Source of the DNA: Pomacea canaliculata
Lineage: Eukaryota > Mollusca > Gastropoda > Architaenioglossa > Ampullariidae
Reading direction: 5' to 3'
NCBI RefSeq assembly: GCF_003073045.1
Contig: NC_037595.1
Location: forward strand, 14,668,252 to 14,732,251
DNA: 64,000 nucleotides
The notes under the pieces were generated by a model, which saw only the letters and a list, made by a program, of their open reading frames with translations, had not been told where the DNA came from and ran no database searches. The position numbers were made by a program, and so were the translations under genes. Within the stretch, counting starts at the first letter, position 1; each line of letters starts with the position of its first letter. Below are positions 11,621 to 25,900 of this stretch, piece after piece.

Positions 11621-13499
11621 TAGCTGTCTAACTCAGTGTGTGTGAGTGTGTAAGTGTGTAAGTGTGTGTGTGTGTCGGAAGCCCTAGTTTCAAGTCCCCA
11701 AAGTCCCAAGTAGGGCCGCAGGTTTGTCCGGTTGTAGTGTGCTCAGTGTAACAGCCACTCTCATTGCAAATTTTAGAGTTCAATAAACATAAATTTATAT
11801 AAAGGAACTGAATTTAAAAGAAAACAAACAAACTTAAGGCTAGAATTCTCTTAACCTTAAGTCGAAAGACCATAGCGCGTGCGCAAACAACAGCAGACCT
11901 TGTCTCTCACACCTGGCTGGATCACGTGAGCTGTGCTCACAGTCCACTATACCCTAAGTTCATGGACGTACGGTTCGGACAGAGACGAGCTCCAACAAAC
12001 CTTACAAGTGTGGGCTACGTGTGTAACACGGACCTTCTCGTCATTAGGGGCTCGCATTGTTTGTCCTTTAAGGTTCTTCTGGTCCTTGCTGCCAACATGG
12101 CTGAGGCACGAACGGCGCACACTTCCCTTGCAGATTGACGATGTTTACAGTCTGTACTGAATATTTTGTTCAGACAGGATAAGCCCTCTAGTTCCAAAAT
12201 GTATCCAGACTGAAAAACATAAGCTTCATAATATCACATGTACCCGAAAGTATGCCCACCGTCGACTGACAGTAGAGCCGATCAAATTAAATAAAATGAA
12301 TATCAAGAGAATCAAACAATCAGGGCAGGAATTCTCTCTTCACAGGAGACAGTGATGTGTGGATTTTCCTTTTCGTCTTTTTTTTTTTTTTCATTCATTT
12401 ACAAAGTACAGGATAAAAGGGGTTTCATTAGTTTGACAGTTGACAATCTACAATTGTATCCTATTAAAAACACTTTTTAATAACTGATTTGTTCGTTCTT
12501 TGTTGATTAGAAAATATTATACCTGACACATTTCTTGTCGTTTTAGCTAATAAAGCATGGATATATAGTAATGTTAAAAGAAGTTAATTTTACATCAAAC
12601 TCTTTTTTGTTTTTTGTTTTTTTTTGTTTGTTTGTTTCTTTGTAGGTGGGGGGTTGTTTGTTTTGTTTGGTTGGGTTTTTTGTTGTTGTTTTTGTTTTTT
12701 AGCAGAGACTTCAGAAATGTAAAATTTTGTGCAAGTGGGACTGCACACAGAAATGATTAAATTTTTTAAAATTCATAACTTTCATTGTTCACTGGCTCAC
12801 TAGCAAATATCTATCGAGTATGTGTTAAACAAACAGCACTGTTTAAAAAAACTGTTTTGACTGAAAACCTCTGAAATGCTTGACGATAATCTTCCTACTG
12901 AACAGTAATGAACTCATACGAAGTCACGTGCAATTCGTCCTCATCAAGACTTTGAAGGCACCAAGCGCTCAACTTTAAGAATGCGAACTAACTAGTAATA
13001 AAATAAACAAATTAAAATAGTAGGACTAGCAACAATTTGGCATTTTGTACACAGTCAGTCTCTGAAAGTGAAAGACAATGTTGATGCCAACCAAGCTTCA
13101 CGCTTCGCTAAAAATAGTCACCTGTCGTCTGCTGCCAGTGTTGACGTCACATTGGTCACAACATTTTAGTTTGTTGTTATTTGTTTATTTATTTTGTAAT
13201 AACGAGAAACAATGTTGAGCTTTTGAAATTAACTGATTTTGAATATGGTTAGCTAGCAATGGTTTGATGCAATCTTTGTTTTTGTTTTTTGATTTTGTTT
13301 TGTTTTTGTAGTGATCACAGACGTGGTTCACATACTTTTTTGTGTTTTTTTTTTTTTTGGGTGTTTTTGTTTGTTTGTTTTTTTTTTTGTTTGTTTTTTT
13401 TTTGTTGTTGGTTTTTTTATTTTTTTTATTTATTTATTTATTTTTTGTCTAAGGGTTAGTCTAAATGTGTTGACGGGTTTGCTCTTTTTTCTTTCAAGA
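11621..13499. other. Intergenic DNA with T/G-rich low-complexity tracts
   Basis: Contains T-rich and TTTG-rich stretches at about 12365-12395, 12603-12700 and 13275-13450. These produce spurious phenylalanine-rich frames. No gene is seen. A moderately GC-rich patch at about 11880-12150 has no coding signature that I can support. Confidence 0.5.
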
Positions 13500-13900
13500 A
13501 GCTTGGTGTAAGTGTAAACCTAAGTGTGTGCCATCTCTAGCCTCACCCGGCCCACACCCGACCAATTGATTTCTATTAATACAACAGCTTATGGTGAGAG
13601 GTGATTTCAAAGCACGCAGTCGATGCGGCAGCCATGTCTGAAAGGGCAGACGGAGCTTTTTTCTTTCACAGACTTTCTGGCCGTCAGGAACAACTGGCCT
13701 GGCCGCGGCGGCTGACATTTGTTCAAAGATCTCGCAGCTTCGATGTGCAGACGAACAAAAGCGACGGAGTGGGGACAGATCACGATCAAAGACCGCGGCA
13801 CCCTAACGTCAACTGTCGGCCCTCGACAAAACAACGGTCCTCTCTCTGTAGATGTCTGTCACATCGATCACAATATTGATGTGCGCACCATGCTGGGGTT
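13500..13900. promoter_or_regulatory. GC-rich non-coding island with SOX- and TCF-type motifs
   Basis: The block contains ACATTTGTTCAAAGATC and GAACAAAAGC (SOX-like ACAAA/TTTGT cores), and GATCACGATCAAAGACC (TCF/LEF-like ATCAAAG). It lies about 3.2 kb upstream of the receptor start codon. Frames on both strands are open but mutually overlapping and unrecognisable. Candidate enhancer, by inference. Confidence 0.3.
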
Positions 13901-15904
13901 CACACTAGTACATTTTTTTTCGTGTAAGAAACTAGATGCCTACTACTGTGATCAGTATACAGGCTTCTGAGGCAGCCGCCTGCTGATGCTAACGGCAGGA
14001 CATGCACCCTGCACTGTCCAGGACTTCACCACTTCACCTCACTCGCCTCAGATGATGGGGTTGTGTGTCTGTGTGTGTGTGTGAGAGAGAGAATTCAGAT
14101 TCAATATGTCAACAGGAGATCTTCCCGTACAGTAAGGAAAACACTGACAATGTATAACAAGAATTCGTAGTTCAACATAAACTTTACGATTAAATGTAAA
14201 TGATTAATAATGATATTTGGACAATAAATAATTTACTTACATACTTAATAAATATGCAGATGTTCTACACACAATTAAAATAAATTCATATTATCACCTT
14301 GGAAGTAATTTAGGTACTCTCATGTGCTTTGTGTGTGTGGAGGAGTGAACACAGTTCACCGAGTGGTAGGACGTGTATCCACGTGCTCTCGTATTACACT
14401 ATTTCCAATTATTATATATTAATCTGACCAGATAATCTACAGATAACAATTTGCTGTTCTTCCTCATATTTGACTTATTTACTAATTACTGGTGGTGATT
14501 AAATTACTTTAATTAGTAAACTATATACCGCTCATTAAATCATCACGGAATATGTACATAAAACTGTTTTCAAATCACCAAGATGTTGGGCAATGTGTCT
14601 GTGTGCATGTGTTATATCTGTATTTGACATAATTTGTAGGTATTATTTTCATTTCATCGAATTAAATTAATTTAGTTTAAAGTTTATAATAAATCATTCT
14701 AAAAGTTAAATCATTCATTAATTATTAATTAACTTAAACACAAACTTGCGTTTCTCATGCCAATCGAATCTTTTACTAAAGATGCAAGAAAAAAACAAAC
14801 AAACAACTTTCTATAATGGATATTTTGGAGGCTTGGGAGACCCCACCCCTTGATACTTTAATGTAAATTTATTTCTTAACGCACCTGTACTCTCAACAAC
14901 AACAGCAACACCAAAAAAAAACAACAACAACAACAACAAAAAGCTGTAAATGAAATTGACAGGTGTGTCTAAAACAAGCATATATATATATTGTCTGAGA
15001 CTGATATGGGTGAGTGTGGGTGTGTGCTTTTATTCGTGATGTATTTTCGGTTCGTCAAAATAAAGATTGTATAAAAGAATTATATAAATAGTTGGTTTAT
15101 CAAGTATGGATGCCATGACAAACTCGACAATATTTAAGATATCGAGCTAATGTCTGGAAAAAAGGTCTCAGGAAAGAGAATCCCCTTGCAGATATCGTTT
15201 CCAAAGAGTTCGAAAACAATCGTGACCCGTTTATTTATTTTTTTTTATTTATTTATTTATTTATTTCATAGAAAACCTTAACAACCTTAACTGTCGTCAG
15301 CAGAATTTTTGGAGGACCTCCTCTCACACCTACACACTAGCTGGCAGACTGGTGCACATCTGGACTCACATTAAGCGCTCACTCAGTGTTCACTCCCCGT
15401 CTTCATTCTCTGTTAGATGGAATGACCTGCAGACATGCACTTTCAACTGCTTTTTCTGCTTTGTTCGCCAATCTCACAGCCTAATTTATTATGATATCAA
15501 ATGTGAAGAATTCAAGATGCCTTTGTATTTAGTACATTGTCCTTCTGTTAGTTAGCCACCGACTGTGAGAGTCGGTAAAATATTTGAGAGGGTCAGTAAA
15601 TATTTGATATTTGAGAGGGTCACTAAATATTTAATTACAGCCACGGCAGTCCAGTATTTGGTGTCTTTCACTGACATCAGCTTTCTCGTGTTATCATCAA
15701 GAGCATCAGCACTCTCCTGTCATCCAGACCGCTGCATCAACTGTGAGAAACATCGGACGCTTGCTTCTCTTTCCTTTTGAGAAAAGGGTTGGTTTCATTT
15801 ACCTGCGTCTTCATCCAACCCTTGACAATTTTTCTTTCAAACGTTTACTGTCCACAACTGCGGCAACGTCCCGATACGTCATCCGGTAGCTGATGTCACG
15901 TCTT
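13901..15904. other. AT-rich intergenic DNA with minor repeats
   Basis: Strongly AT-rich from about 14090 to 15300. It holds a CAA-rich tract (14896-14942), a TTTA tetranucleotide run (about 15230-15270) and a 27 bp unit repeated twice in tandem (15581-15634, TATTTGAGAGGGTCA...). No gene is seen. Confidence 0.5.
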
Positions 15905-16080
15905 TATTTCCTCCGTCTTCTCTTTGCCTTTCTCCTCTTTTTCTCTCCTCCTCCTCTTCTTCTACTTTTTCCCTCTTTTCCTCCCTCTCTCTCTTTCTCT
16001 CTTCCCCTTAATTCCACGCTCTCCCCTCCCTTCCCTCCCTCTCTCCATCCCTTCCTCTTCTACAGAAAGCTCCTACTGCT
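15905..16080. repeat. Polypyrimidine tract, about 170 bp
   Basis: Nearly all C and T on the plus strand, with CCTC, TTCC and CTCT runs. It lies about 0.9 kb upstream of the receptor start codon. Such tracts can form triplex (H-DNA) structures and are common near promoters; a role here is inference. A second poly-T run lies at 16250-16270. Confidence 0.8.
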
Positions 16081-16539
16081 TCTACACCTACTCTCACGAT
16101 GAAACTGCTTGCTGTTTGACAAATGAAGTTGTTGAAGAAATCCACGACTTTGTATAGGAGCGGCCAGCCTTAATGCCTTGGCAACTCGAGTGCCATCAGA
16201 CGACAGGGGGGTAGGACTAGAGCATACCCAGTATGCATTTCCTCCTCTAGTTTTTTTTTTTTTTTTTTTCTCAGTCCCAGCCACCCTCGGCCCTTGGTCT
16301 TCATTCGAGCATCGGCGCTGTCTGTATTGACGACGAGCAGAGTATCTTCTTGGCGGAGAAATCAAACTTCAAGATTTCTTTGACACTTTCCCCTCCAAGG
16401 TTTGGTAAGCACCTGTCATCGCTGAATTACAGAACTACAAAGTGCCGAGTTTCGACCGCTGCAGAAGATGGAGGATGCTCTTTTGGCGGTGTGGCACGAA
16501 GAGATAAGTCCTGAATAATTAATCTGTTGTTGTGTATTG

Positions 16540-16994
16540 ACCAAAAGGCAATTTGGGGCTGCTCTCAGCGCTGCGGCCGCCTGAGGAGAGTGGCGAGCAA
16601 TGGAAGTTATATTTGTCGCGCCATCAGCCGACATCGACCGCCCAGCCGGCCGGCCGTCCTCAGTGGCGGGTCCGGGCACTGAGCCATTTTGCCGGCGCGA
16701 TGACGAGCCTTCTCCACCTGTTCTGGTTCTCAACAATTTAAAGCCACATTCTGAGCAAATAAATACAGCTTTCAAGCCAGTGTCATCCTCATTAGCATTC
16801 TGCCACCTAGCTCCGCCCCACCACCGTGGCGCGAGGGCGGGGACGGCAGACGGCGCTGGCTTCATAAGGGGCGGCGGCCCCTCCCTCCCGTCCCTGTGAC
16901 TCGTGGCGCGCGCCGCATCAGCCCCGCCTTGCTGCCGTCCTCACATCTCCTCCTCCTCCTCACCAGCGAGTCATCAGCCCTGCCTCCAGCCGCC
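16540..16994 (+). promoter_or_regulatory. dsf: Proximal promoter and 5' UTR of the nuclear receptor gene
   Basis: GC-rich DNA directly upstream of the start codon. It has GC boxes at about 16811-16820 (CTCCGCCCCA) and 16867-16876 (AGGGGCGGCG) and many CpG pairs. There is no convincing TATA box (CATAAG at 16863 is a weak candidate). The Kozak context of the start is good (GCCGCCATG). The exact transcription start cannot be read from the sequence. Confidence 0.55.
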
Positions 16995-19900
16995 ATGTCC
17001 AGCGGAAGAACGCCGCCGAAAAGTAAGTCGTTTGTAGTGAGGTGACGGTTACTTTCACATCACATGGTGGGGCGACTTCACATCACATGGTGTGGTAGCC
17101 GTTAGTTTGTCATTCATACCACGAAAGGGATCCTTAGTTTCGCATCATACAGTGAAATGATTTTTTTTTCACATTCCTTCGCGTGATCCGAAGAAAATTT
17201 CTCTTGAAATTCACTTGCCAGACCTGAAAATAAAACAACTCTGTTCCTGTGTTTTATTTCATCCAGTTTTGACAGAAATTTATCAAATATTCCAAATGCT
17301 TCTTCTTTATTCAAGCCTACGAACAAACGCTCCTACTTGCCAAATCTTGAGGCGAGGAGATGTAAATGAAGCTTCAGAATGTTTTATTTATATATATATG
17401 AAACAGGAGAATAGTGCAAGCAAAATAAAAACCAGTGGAAAAAAACATAGTGATTATTTAGCGGCCAAAAAAAAATGTTTGCCACAAAATTTTCATTTTA
17501 CTGTGATGTCCATCTGTGTCATTTCTCCTCTTATTTTATGGATTTTTACATGTTGTGACCACCACCACCACCGTCAAGCCGTACACCACTACGTCCAGTG
17601 AACAGGTGGTCACAGTCGCTCTCGCACCTGGCGCAGTCAAACAGGAAAGGTGGTCAATTAAGAACTGTCTCTACCATTTGCAATCAATATTTGATAAATT
17701 TCTATCAGAACTGGATGAAATAAAACACAGGAACATTTTATAGTCTCTCTTACCAGCGATGAGGGAGGGCAGGGAGGTGACAATCGTTGGTACAACTTAA
17801 AAAACCAGCAGAAAATTTAACACTGTCGACAATGTTTGGAATATTTACCCAAGCCCAGCCATAATACATGGTTGAATGACAAAGAGTTTATAACTGCAGG
17901 TAGGAGAAAACAAGTCAGTGATTTAGTAACCTGAGACTTTAAATACTCCGGCATGCGGGAGGTGAGGATGGCGGAAGGGTCTCCATTACAACATGTCGGA
18001 ACATCTCATATCTCTAGAAGGGTTCTGGGGTGTTGTACGCGAACAGACGCGACAACTCATGTCACACACACACACAAACAAACACACACACACACACAAA
18101 CATATCACAGGACCTAACCACTCGAGGTATCGCTTGTGGTCAATGTAGACACACTGTCTTACCGTGTGCGGGCCTGTGGGTATTTTTGCTTTTAAGTATA
18201 AAAAGATTCAAAATGTCCAAGTTAAGGCGGTAACATCAGCTGCTCGGCACTGTACTCACACTATTTCACATTCCCAAAACGCTTTCAAATTGATAGAGAG
18301 ACCGGTAAAACTCGTGTGGACGATAATTTCGTGTTCATCCCTTGGCTTTTAGTGTGAATGAGCCCTCAACTGTCATTAGCGTTATCGGTGTTTGTTGATG
18401 ATGGTAGTGATGATAATGATGTTGTGGTTGCTGCTGTTAGTGATGCTGTTGTCGGTAAAAGCGGGAATGTCATTTTTCACCCTTAAAACTTGGCAAAGTA
18501 TGTATGAGATAGATGAACCAAAGCAGCTCTTGACTTCGTCACCGTGCTATGGGAGGATGATATGAATACATGAGAACTAGTACAGCAGTCACATGACTGA
18601 TTATATCAACTCATGCGCGACTGGTATCAATCGTAAGAAAACAACAGTTAAGCTAGTATTTATTTCCTTTAAAAAATGTAAAAGAATGAATGTTCTCTTA
18701 GAATGCAGCTTAATATATAAAAACTCTCACCATGCGAAGACGGTTGTCCACAGTTCTTTAAAAAAGTTACAAAAAAGTTAAGGACCTTCCTATGTCTTGA
18801 AATGACCATCGTATAAATAGCACATCTTAAAATATTCAGATGACCCTAAATTTTAATTAGTGTAATATTAGACATTTCACAAAGACCTGTGATAACAGAT
18901 AAAACAAGTCAAGTGCATAGTGTATTCCTGTGTTCAAAGCGAAAAACTTTCAGTTTCCTATGTTCGCTTATTAACAATATTTGTAACCGTCACAATCATT
19001 CACTGTTAGCTAATAAATTAATGAATGTTTTCTTACATATCAAAAAACGATCAGAAATGTCATAACACTGGACTTGAATTTCTTTATTAATAATAGGATA
19101 AGGTGTTAACGACGACAAATTTTCAAGCATTTAATGTTTCATAGACCCAATGCTTCTTCTGTCCTTTCGTTTGATTTCCACAAAGTGTTGTGCGGTTTAT
19201 TCAATTTTTGATTTACAATACAGCGAGAAGTGATAGGCTACACTGCTTTTTGCAACATTATTCTGCATTGTGATATATGTTTCATTAGGTGTTCCTTTAC
19301 ACACGCAAACCTGTATTATTATTATGTTTCAAGTACCTCCTTAGTTTTTTTTTCTCCATTTGAGCTCCAATCAGCATACTTCTAAAGTGAAAAAATGAGA
19401 CCAATGTATTCACAGAACATGCGAAAATATCCCACTTCATTTAAAAAAAATTTTACATTAAAATTAAAACACTATTTTCTTTCTCTCTCTCACACACACA
19501 CACACAGCAGAAACCACTGTTGGTAAAAACCCAGAGTAAGAAAAATGTAGCTGTGAAAAATAAATAAATTTATTAAGGAAAGGAACCGCATGTAAACATT
19601 GGAAGATTAAGAAATTGAAAAAATATATAAATTTATTGCAGTGTCAAACTTGAGTAAAGAGTAGACACGAGAGGCCGTAGAAATCCGTTGTGACCAGCGG
19701 CAAGCGCGGCGAGTCCAATGATGTGAGACTGAGTTCACCCGGGACTAACGCACGCTCGTGTGTGTGTGAAAGCGAGCACGTGTGCTTCAGTTCGCCGCCT
19801 TTTGTTCCATAAAAATACAGGCACAGCTACTCATGGGGGTTGAAATTGTTTGTTATTTTGTAAGCGTTAATCAAATTCTTCTTCAAACAGCCTTCAACAA

Positions 19901-22900
19901 AATGCACTCGACATAGCTTAGTGGAGCTTTTCTCTATCTACATCTCTGTCTCTCTGTCTCTCTGTCTCTCTGCCTCTCTCTGTCTCTCTTTTCGACACGT
20001 GTTTAATCTTTGACACTCAGACTTTTGCGCAGAATTGGCATTTAGACTTCTCTCCATCTTCCTATATGACCTGGTATAGATATATATGTCATTTATGCTT
20101 CATTTTTGCTTGCGAAAAGAACAGTGCATAGTTTGCATAGTTTGTTAATTGCTAGGTGATCAGAAATGTCTCTGTCACCAAGACAGTAAGACTAACAAGT
20201 GAGGGTGAATGAAACAGGAAAATCAGATGAGTTGACAGCCTTCTTGTACTCTACTTGTCCCTCCCGTAGCCTACCTGTCCTTCCCGTAGCCTACCTGTCC
20301 CTCCAGTAGCCTACCTGTGACTACCGCTGAAAGAAAGGAAAGCGCGGTGGGCGAGGATGTTTTGCTGGTCGAGGTTCTCTGTGAAAATGTTGTGTAGGCG
20401 AGAGATGGCATTCTAACTCGTGTAAAAATGTCTTCTATATGGTTGTTGATCTCGACTGTAGTTCGATCATTTTAATCAGGCCTTCTTCCATGCTGAATGT
20501 TATTACATTTCACAGACCTTCTTTTATGTTGACTCCTTATCATGGCATTCCACAAACCTTTCTCAAACTCCGTCAAACTGCCTTTTTCACATGTTTATAT
20601 TTTCTTCTTGATAAAGTTAAAGAACAAATCAAAGGTCAATGATTTAATAACATACAAGAATATACTGATTGTTGTGCTCGGTGACAGTTTCCGAATTATT
20701 TTTGCGGATGTAAATATTAGTGACCTGAGCGGTAAACAGCGATGTCACATTCATGGAAACACCTATTCTTAATCTCTCTCATTTCAAAAATGGTGTGATG
20801 AGAAAAATCAAATTGTGATAATCGAAATCAACGATTTGACAATCAAGAAAGGTTTACAAAATTTAAATAAATTTTGTAGATGCAGGTTCTTGGTGCAATG
20901 CTGTAGTCTGTAAACTTTTCATTAGTTAGAGATGATGTCGATGACGACAACGATGACGACGATGATGTAGTATTGTGAAAAAAAAAAAATTGAGAGACAT
21001 TATTCAATATGTAGCAGTAATTTGATGAAATAATGTGCTTCACACATCTAAAATTCGGTGGTAAAAGGTTATGGTAATCCGAGTATGTCATTTCACGATG
21101 CGGGGTTTTCAATCCAAACTTATTCAGATGACCCATGATGTCATTTGTGTAGTGTGTAAAGAAGGTTTTATGTGTATTTTTTCAGGTAAACCTTTGTTCC
21201 CATTAGTTTTGGGTTATAGTGCTTTTTTCACAGACCCACAGGAATCACAGACACACCTGGATATTGTGGTAAATATGCTGGTTTGTCTCACACACAAACA
21301 CACCCACACACACAAAACACACACACACACGTCTTGCACACCTCCTGTTAGATACCAAGACATTCTACAGTAAGCTGGGAGAGTAGACACTAGTGATCCT
21401 AACCAGTGTTACTTTGCTAGATTAAGCGGGTACAAGATGTACCCGGACCGCACAAGCAGCATGCTGAGCCACTCGATCAGCGAGGCGCAAGTCCAAAGCT
21501 AGTCACCGAGAGACTCCGGAGGAATCCATCCATCATTTCTTGTTTGTGGCCAGCACGGTATTTGTAACACTTTCTTTGAATTTCTTTTTTTTTTTCCATC
21601 GTTGCTGTTTAGAGGCCACATGACCTTGACATCTTTCACAACCGTATCTGTCATCGCAGATAACTTCAATGAAGTACTTCCGCAGTCCCGCTCAGTTCAA
21701 TGACCTGTAATAGGAGTGATCTGTGTGATGATATTCATGACAGCCTTCATGACAACCATCACATGATGACTTCATAACACTGAGCCTACAATGTGTTCTC
21801 GGTGTAGATAACAATGATGGTGTACACTGAGTGGATGGTGTAAGATGACAGTCCCCCCCCCCTAACTGGCTTACAGCGCACAATGCGTGTATAATGCGTG
21901 TATAATGCGTGCAAAGCCAGTGGCAAGGTGGGGTGGCCGTGGGTGGAGTGCGTGGCATGCGTGGTGGCTGCACTTCTGGCCGTCACCCACCACGTGTCAG
22001 ATCAGCATGCGGTACATGCAGGCTTCTAGACATACAATATTTGTCTTCTTTTGGTCCCGAGTCGCTTCTTTGCGTGCCCTTATCGGATCCAGTGTGCTTG
22101 CAAAATCCCCTGGCCATTGCATCTGTTTGTTTTCCTGTCATTAAGCCATCAGTGAGCGGTTGTGACTTGCAGTAATGATTTTCACACTTGTTTTGTCTGT
22201 TTATCAGTTAATATTTGCCTCTCCGCGCAAACAGAAGGTGCGCTTCCAGAAAGACCGTTTCCGAAGAGAGATAATCGAAAATGTCTTCGCTAATTGTTTT
22301 GGGAAGCAGGCCTGCCATCGATTTCCGGTGACTTTGTCTGTGAGAAGAATGAAAGAAAGTGTGGCCGCCAGTTCAGAAACAAGGCGAGGGGAAGCCGGAG
22401 AGAAAGAGCAGGAAATCGAGGACATGGGACCGTAGCGAAAGTTGCCAGCTGATGGTCCCCCCCGACTTCCCCCGCTAATCGTTGTGGGCACAAAAAGAGA
22501 GGAGAAAGCCAACAGCGCGAGGCAGCACTTAAGGCGGCTGTTTGTTGTTATTCTAGTATGGATCGCAACCGTTGTCTCGCGTCCTTTGACTTCATTGCTT
22601 GTCAAAGACGGAGCATCGATTCCACTTTGCGAGGGAGCTGCTCTTGCCATCAACACGAGCGGGAAGCGCGCCCAGCGCGTGAAGACATGCATCGCTCGTG
22701 CTCTGGCCTGTCCCGAACTTCTTTCACTTCCTCCAGCCTCCTCATCCACATCCACCCCTGTATACTTTCCCCCTCCATGACTTTCTTGTCTTCTGTGATC
22801 GTGACTGTAAGCATCCGAGACTCTCTACCTGTCGTTTCTTGTTTACTTCCAAATAAAAAACAACCCCCCAAAAATCTTGAGAAAGTTCGGAGTCGGAACT

Positions 22901-25900
22901 CACCAAAGAATTTTTATCATTGATCTCTGGAAAATTTTCAAACAGTTACGATATTTCCTAAGTTGAAACTCCGCACACTTCTGTGGCTAAACAAAGACAA
23001 ACAAACACACGGTGTGTGGTGCGGTGCATTTTTATTACCATCCTGTCGGTGTCGCTGCTTGCCTGGCCGAACAGGTTAAGCAACTCAATATGCAAAATTC
23101 TGGCTGCAGATGAGAGATGAGGACTGTGTGCTTCACTGACATTTCAGTCGGCAAAATGAAATTCTTATCGCCGAAATCATCTGCCGGCGCGCGCGCGTGA
23201 ATATGAAGGTTGCGGCGGGTGGAGTGGCGCGCAGTCGGGAGGTGAGCACAAGTCAGCAGATACAAGCGGCCACACAGCAGGCCACCCGAGTCTCAAGACA
23301 AACACGCCACCAGGGGACTCGGGCTGATAAGACAACATCTTGGATGTCACGACGAGATATTATGCACATCCACAAGATAAGACTGTTATTATCGACCTTA
23401 TCTCATTGCACCCTGAAACATGTTAGCGGCCACAAACATTAGTCTCCACTATAGACACTTCAGGCTGGAACTTTCACATGACATGTACCCGAAATATCGC
23501 GCTCAACGGGTGGTGAGTGAGTGGAGGTGGGTAAGTGGGATCGAGGCACAATATGAAATCCAGCCATGGATGCTACATACTTCATCCTCAGCTGTAGTCA
23601 GGGACAAGAAGTCTTCACACCAAACCCTGGTGGTAGACAGGGACATGAAATAAGTAGACATTGGTCACATTGCCATGCGAATCCAGGAGGTCAAGAGATC
23701 AGTCAGATGAACGGAGCAGGGTAGAAACTGTAGGTTGGTTAGTGGTGTACAGGAGGTCGATCAAAGCAACAGAGCATTTGTTCACCATCAGTTCAATTAT
23801 TATTATTTTTTTTGTGTGCAGAAGACAAATTATAAAAGACATTATAGCTCTTCTGTTAATAAAAAAATTATATCAAAAGTTAAGAGGTTATTGTGAAAAT
23901 AAAAAATTGAGAATTATTAATTATTCAAGAATAGAAATCTACCTAGTATTAAAGTTGTAAAAATAAAGGGTTTGGGGCGTTTCTCTAATATCTCCCCCAT
24001 CGGTACACCTCTAAGGCGGTCAGGTGGTCACCCGGTAGATGCTAGTGGACACAGACACCAAAGTTAACAAAGACAGGATGTATTCAAAGGGATGTGCCCT
24101 CCACCCGACTTAGGTAGAAACACGGGTACGCTGAGACAGACGGACGGATGGACAGACAGACAGAACACACTGACTGTTTGCTGATTACTTTCTATAACAC
24201 ACACGCACGCACGCACGCACGCAGAGCTCTCCAGTGGAATGACCATATTTTTATTTAGTGGAACGGGCTGATTACAGCGTAGATGACCCAAACATGAAAG
24301 GCTTACCAAAATAAGCGATCACTGACTTTTGCAAAAGAAGTTTTTTCACAGCTTACAATCTGTAAAAGAACTGCCGCCTGTCACTATAATGCTAAAGAAG
24401 AATTGTAGTCTGTAGCCACGGTTAAGGTGTTCCTCCTCAGACACTGTGCGTGCTACTCACCGCTCCCTCCCCAGTCAATTATTTCTGCTCTTCCGATCTA
24501 GAAAGAAGTTCGAGGCTTTCAGGAATGGCTACGCATTAATTTCTTTATATTTTGCATCTTTTTTCTCCTTAGAGAGGCGGAGAGAAAACTGCGAGGTTAA
24601 TCAGTACGATATCGAGCCTCCCTGCTTGTGGAACGTGACTATTGGAAGACAGCTCCGCTCACAACTCGTTTCCTCCGCGCGAGAATAGAGGGCAGACGCA
24701 CTTCCATTGTATACGCGGCAACAACAACTAGAATAGGTGTGAGATGTGAGGTGGGCAACAACAGAAGTCAATGGGAGTATATCGTGACAACTCTAAAAAT
24801 TCTTATGGATTTTCGAACTTGACGACTCGGAGTACACAAGGAACACTAGGAACGTGTTCTAGAAAGGTCTTTGTATTAAATTGGCTGCAAATTCAAGCAA
24901 AAACATAGAAACACAATATTTCAATTGATAACCAATAATCGAGAATTTTATATTTTTTTAATTATAAAACCTCTTTGAGTTGTCTTGAGTCTGTTTTAAA
25001 AGGCTAAATTGAGGTGCGAAATTATGTTCATGTTTGTTGTCCACTAATTAGCTCAAAATGTGAGTGAAACCTCTGATCCATTCGTGAGTGACAAACCTGT
25101 GAACATATGAACTCTGACTGGTTTTGTGAGGAGGTAATTACTTTACATTCCAAATCCACATTAGAAACGGCATTCATTGAATTAAATAGTTAGAATTAAT
25201 ATCGAACTAATAGGGCTTTTTCATTAAATACAGTAAAAAGTAATGAGACGCTTTGAAACAAACTAATGATGACTCCATGTTAATGACAATGCCAAACAGC
25301 TTCTTGGAGCTTACTTTCATGTCTGACTCGGGTTTAACTTTATGGTTCAACTGTCTCAACTGTATTTTGAATTGCTGATAGTGGAAGTAAATTAAATCGA
25401 GGCATGACTTTCAACGTACACAGGTAATACGTTCAAACTGTCTGAAAATGGGAGGCGGAAATGACAGTCATCATGAACTGGTTTTTATTTCAATTAAACT
25501 TAATATAAATTGCGATATTGAACCCAAGAAATATGGCGAGAACTAATCAGAATTATTTCTGGACGGCATCGTGGTCTTCAGGGATGCAAAGACCTGCGAG
25601 TCGCAGCGACTGTGTGTGTGTGTGTGTGTGTGTTGTGCCTGTGAATGTGTGTGCGTCCGTGCGTGCCTGAGTGTTTGCGTGTGTGGCTGTTCTTGTTGTC
25701 AATGTTCAGTTTCACGACAGCGGTTCCCCAAATGTTTCTTGATCTACGTGGTTGTAAGCTGCAGTTGATATGAAGTTCTGTGACTGTGTGTTCATTACTG
25801 ATTGAGCTTTAGTTTCTACTGTATTTTTGTGACCGACTGTAGGAATCATGTTTTATTCTTCAACAATTCTTCGGGGCGTTGCAAGTGTCAGCCATTGTTG

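Noticed and set aside
22204-22755. 183-codon open frame on the minus strand inside receptor intron 1
   Set aside because: No recognisable domain, overlapping frames on the other strand, and location in a GC-rich island where stops are rare by composition.
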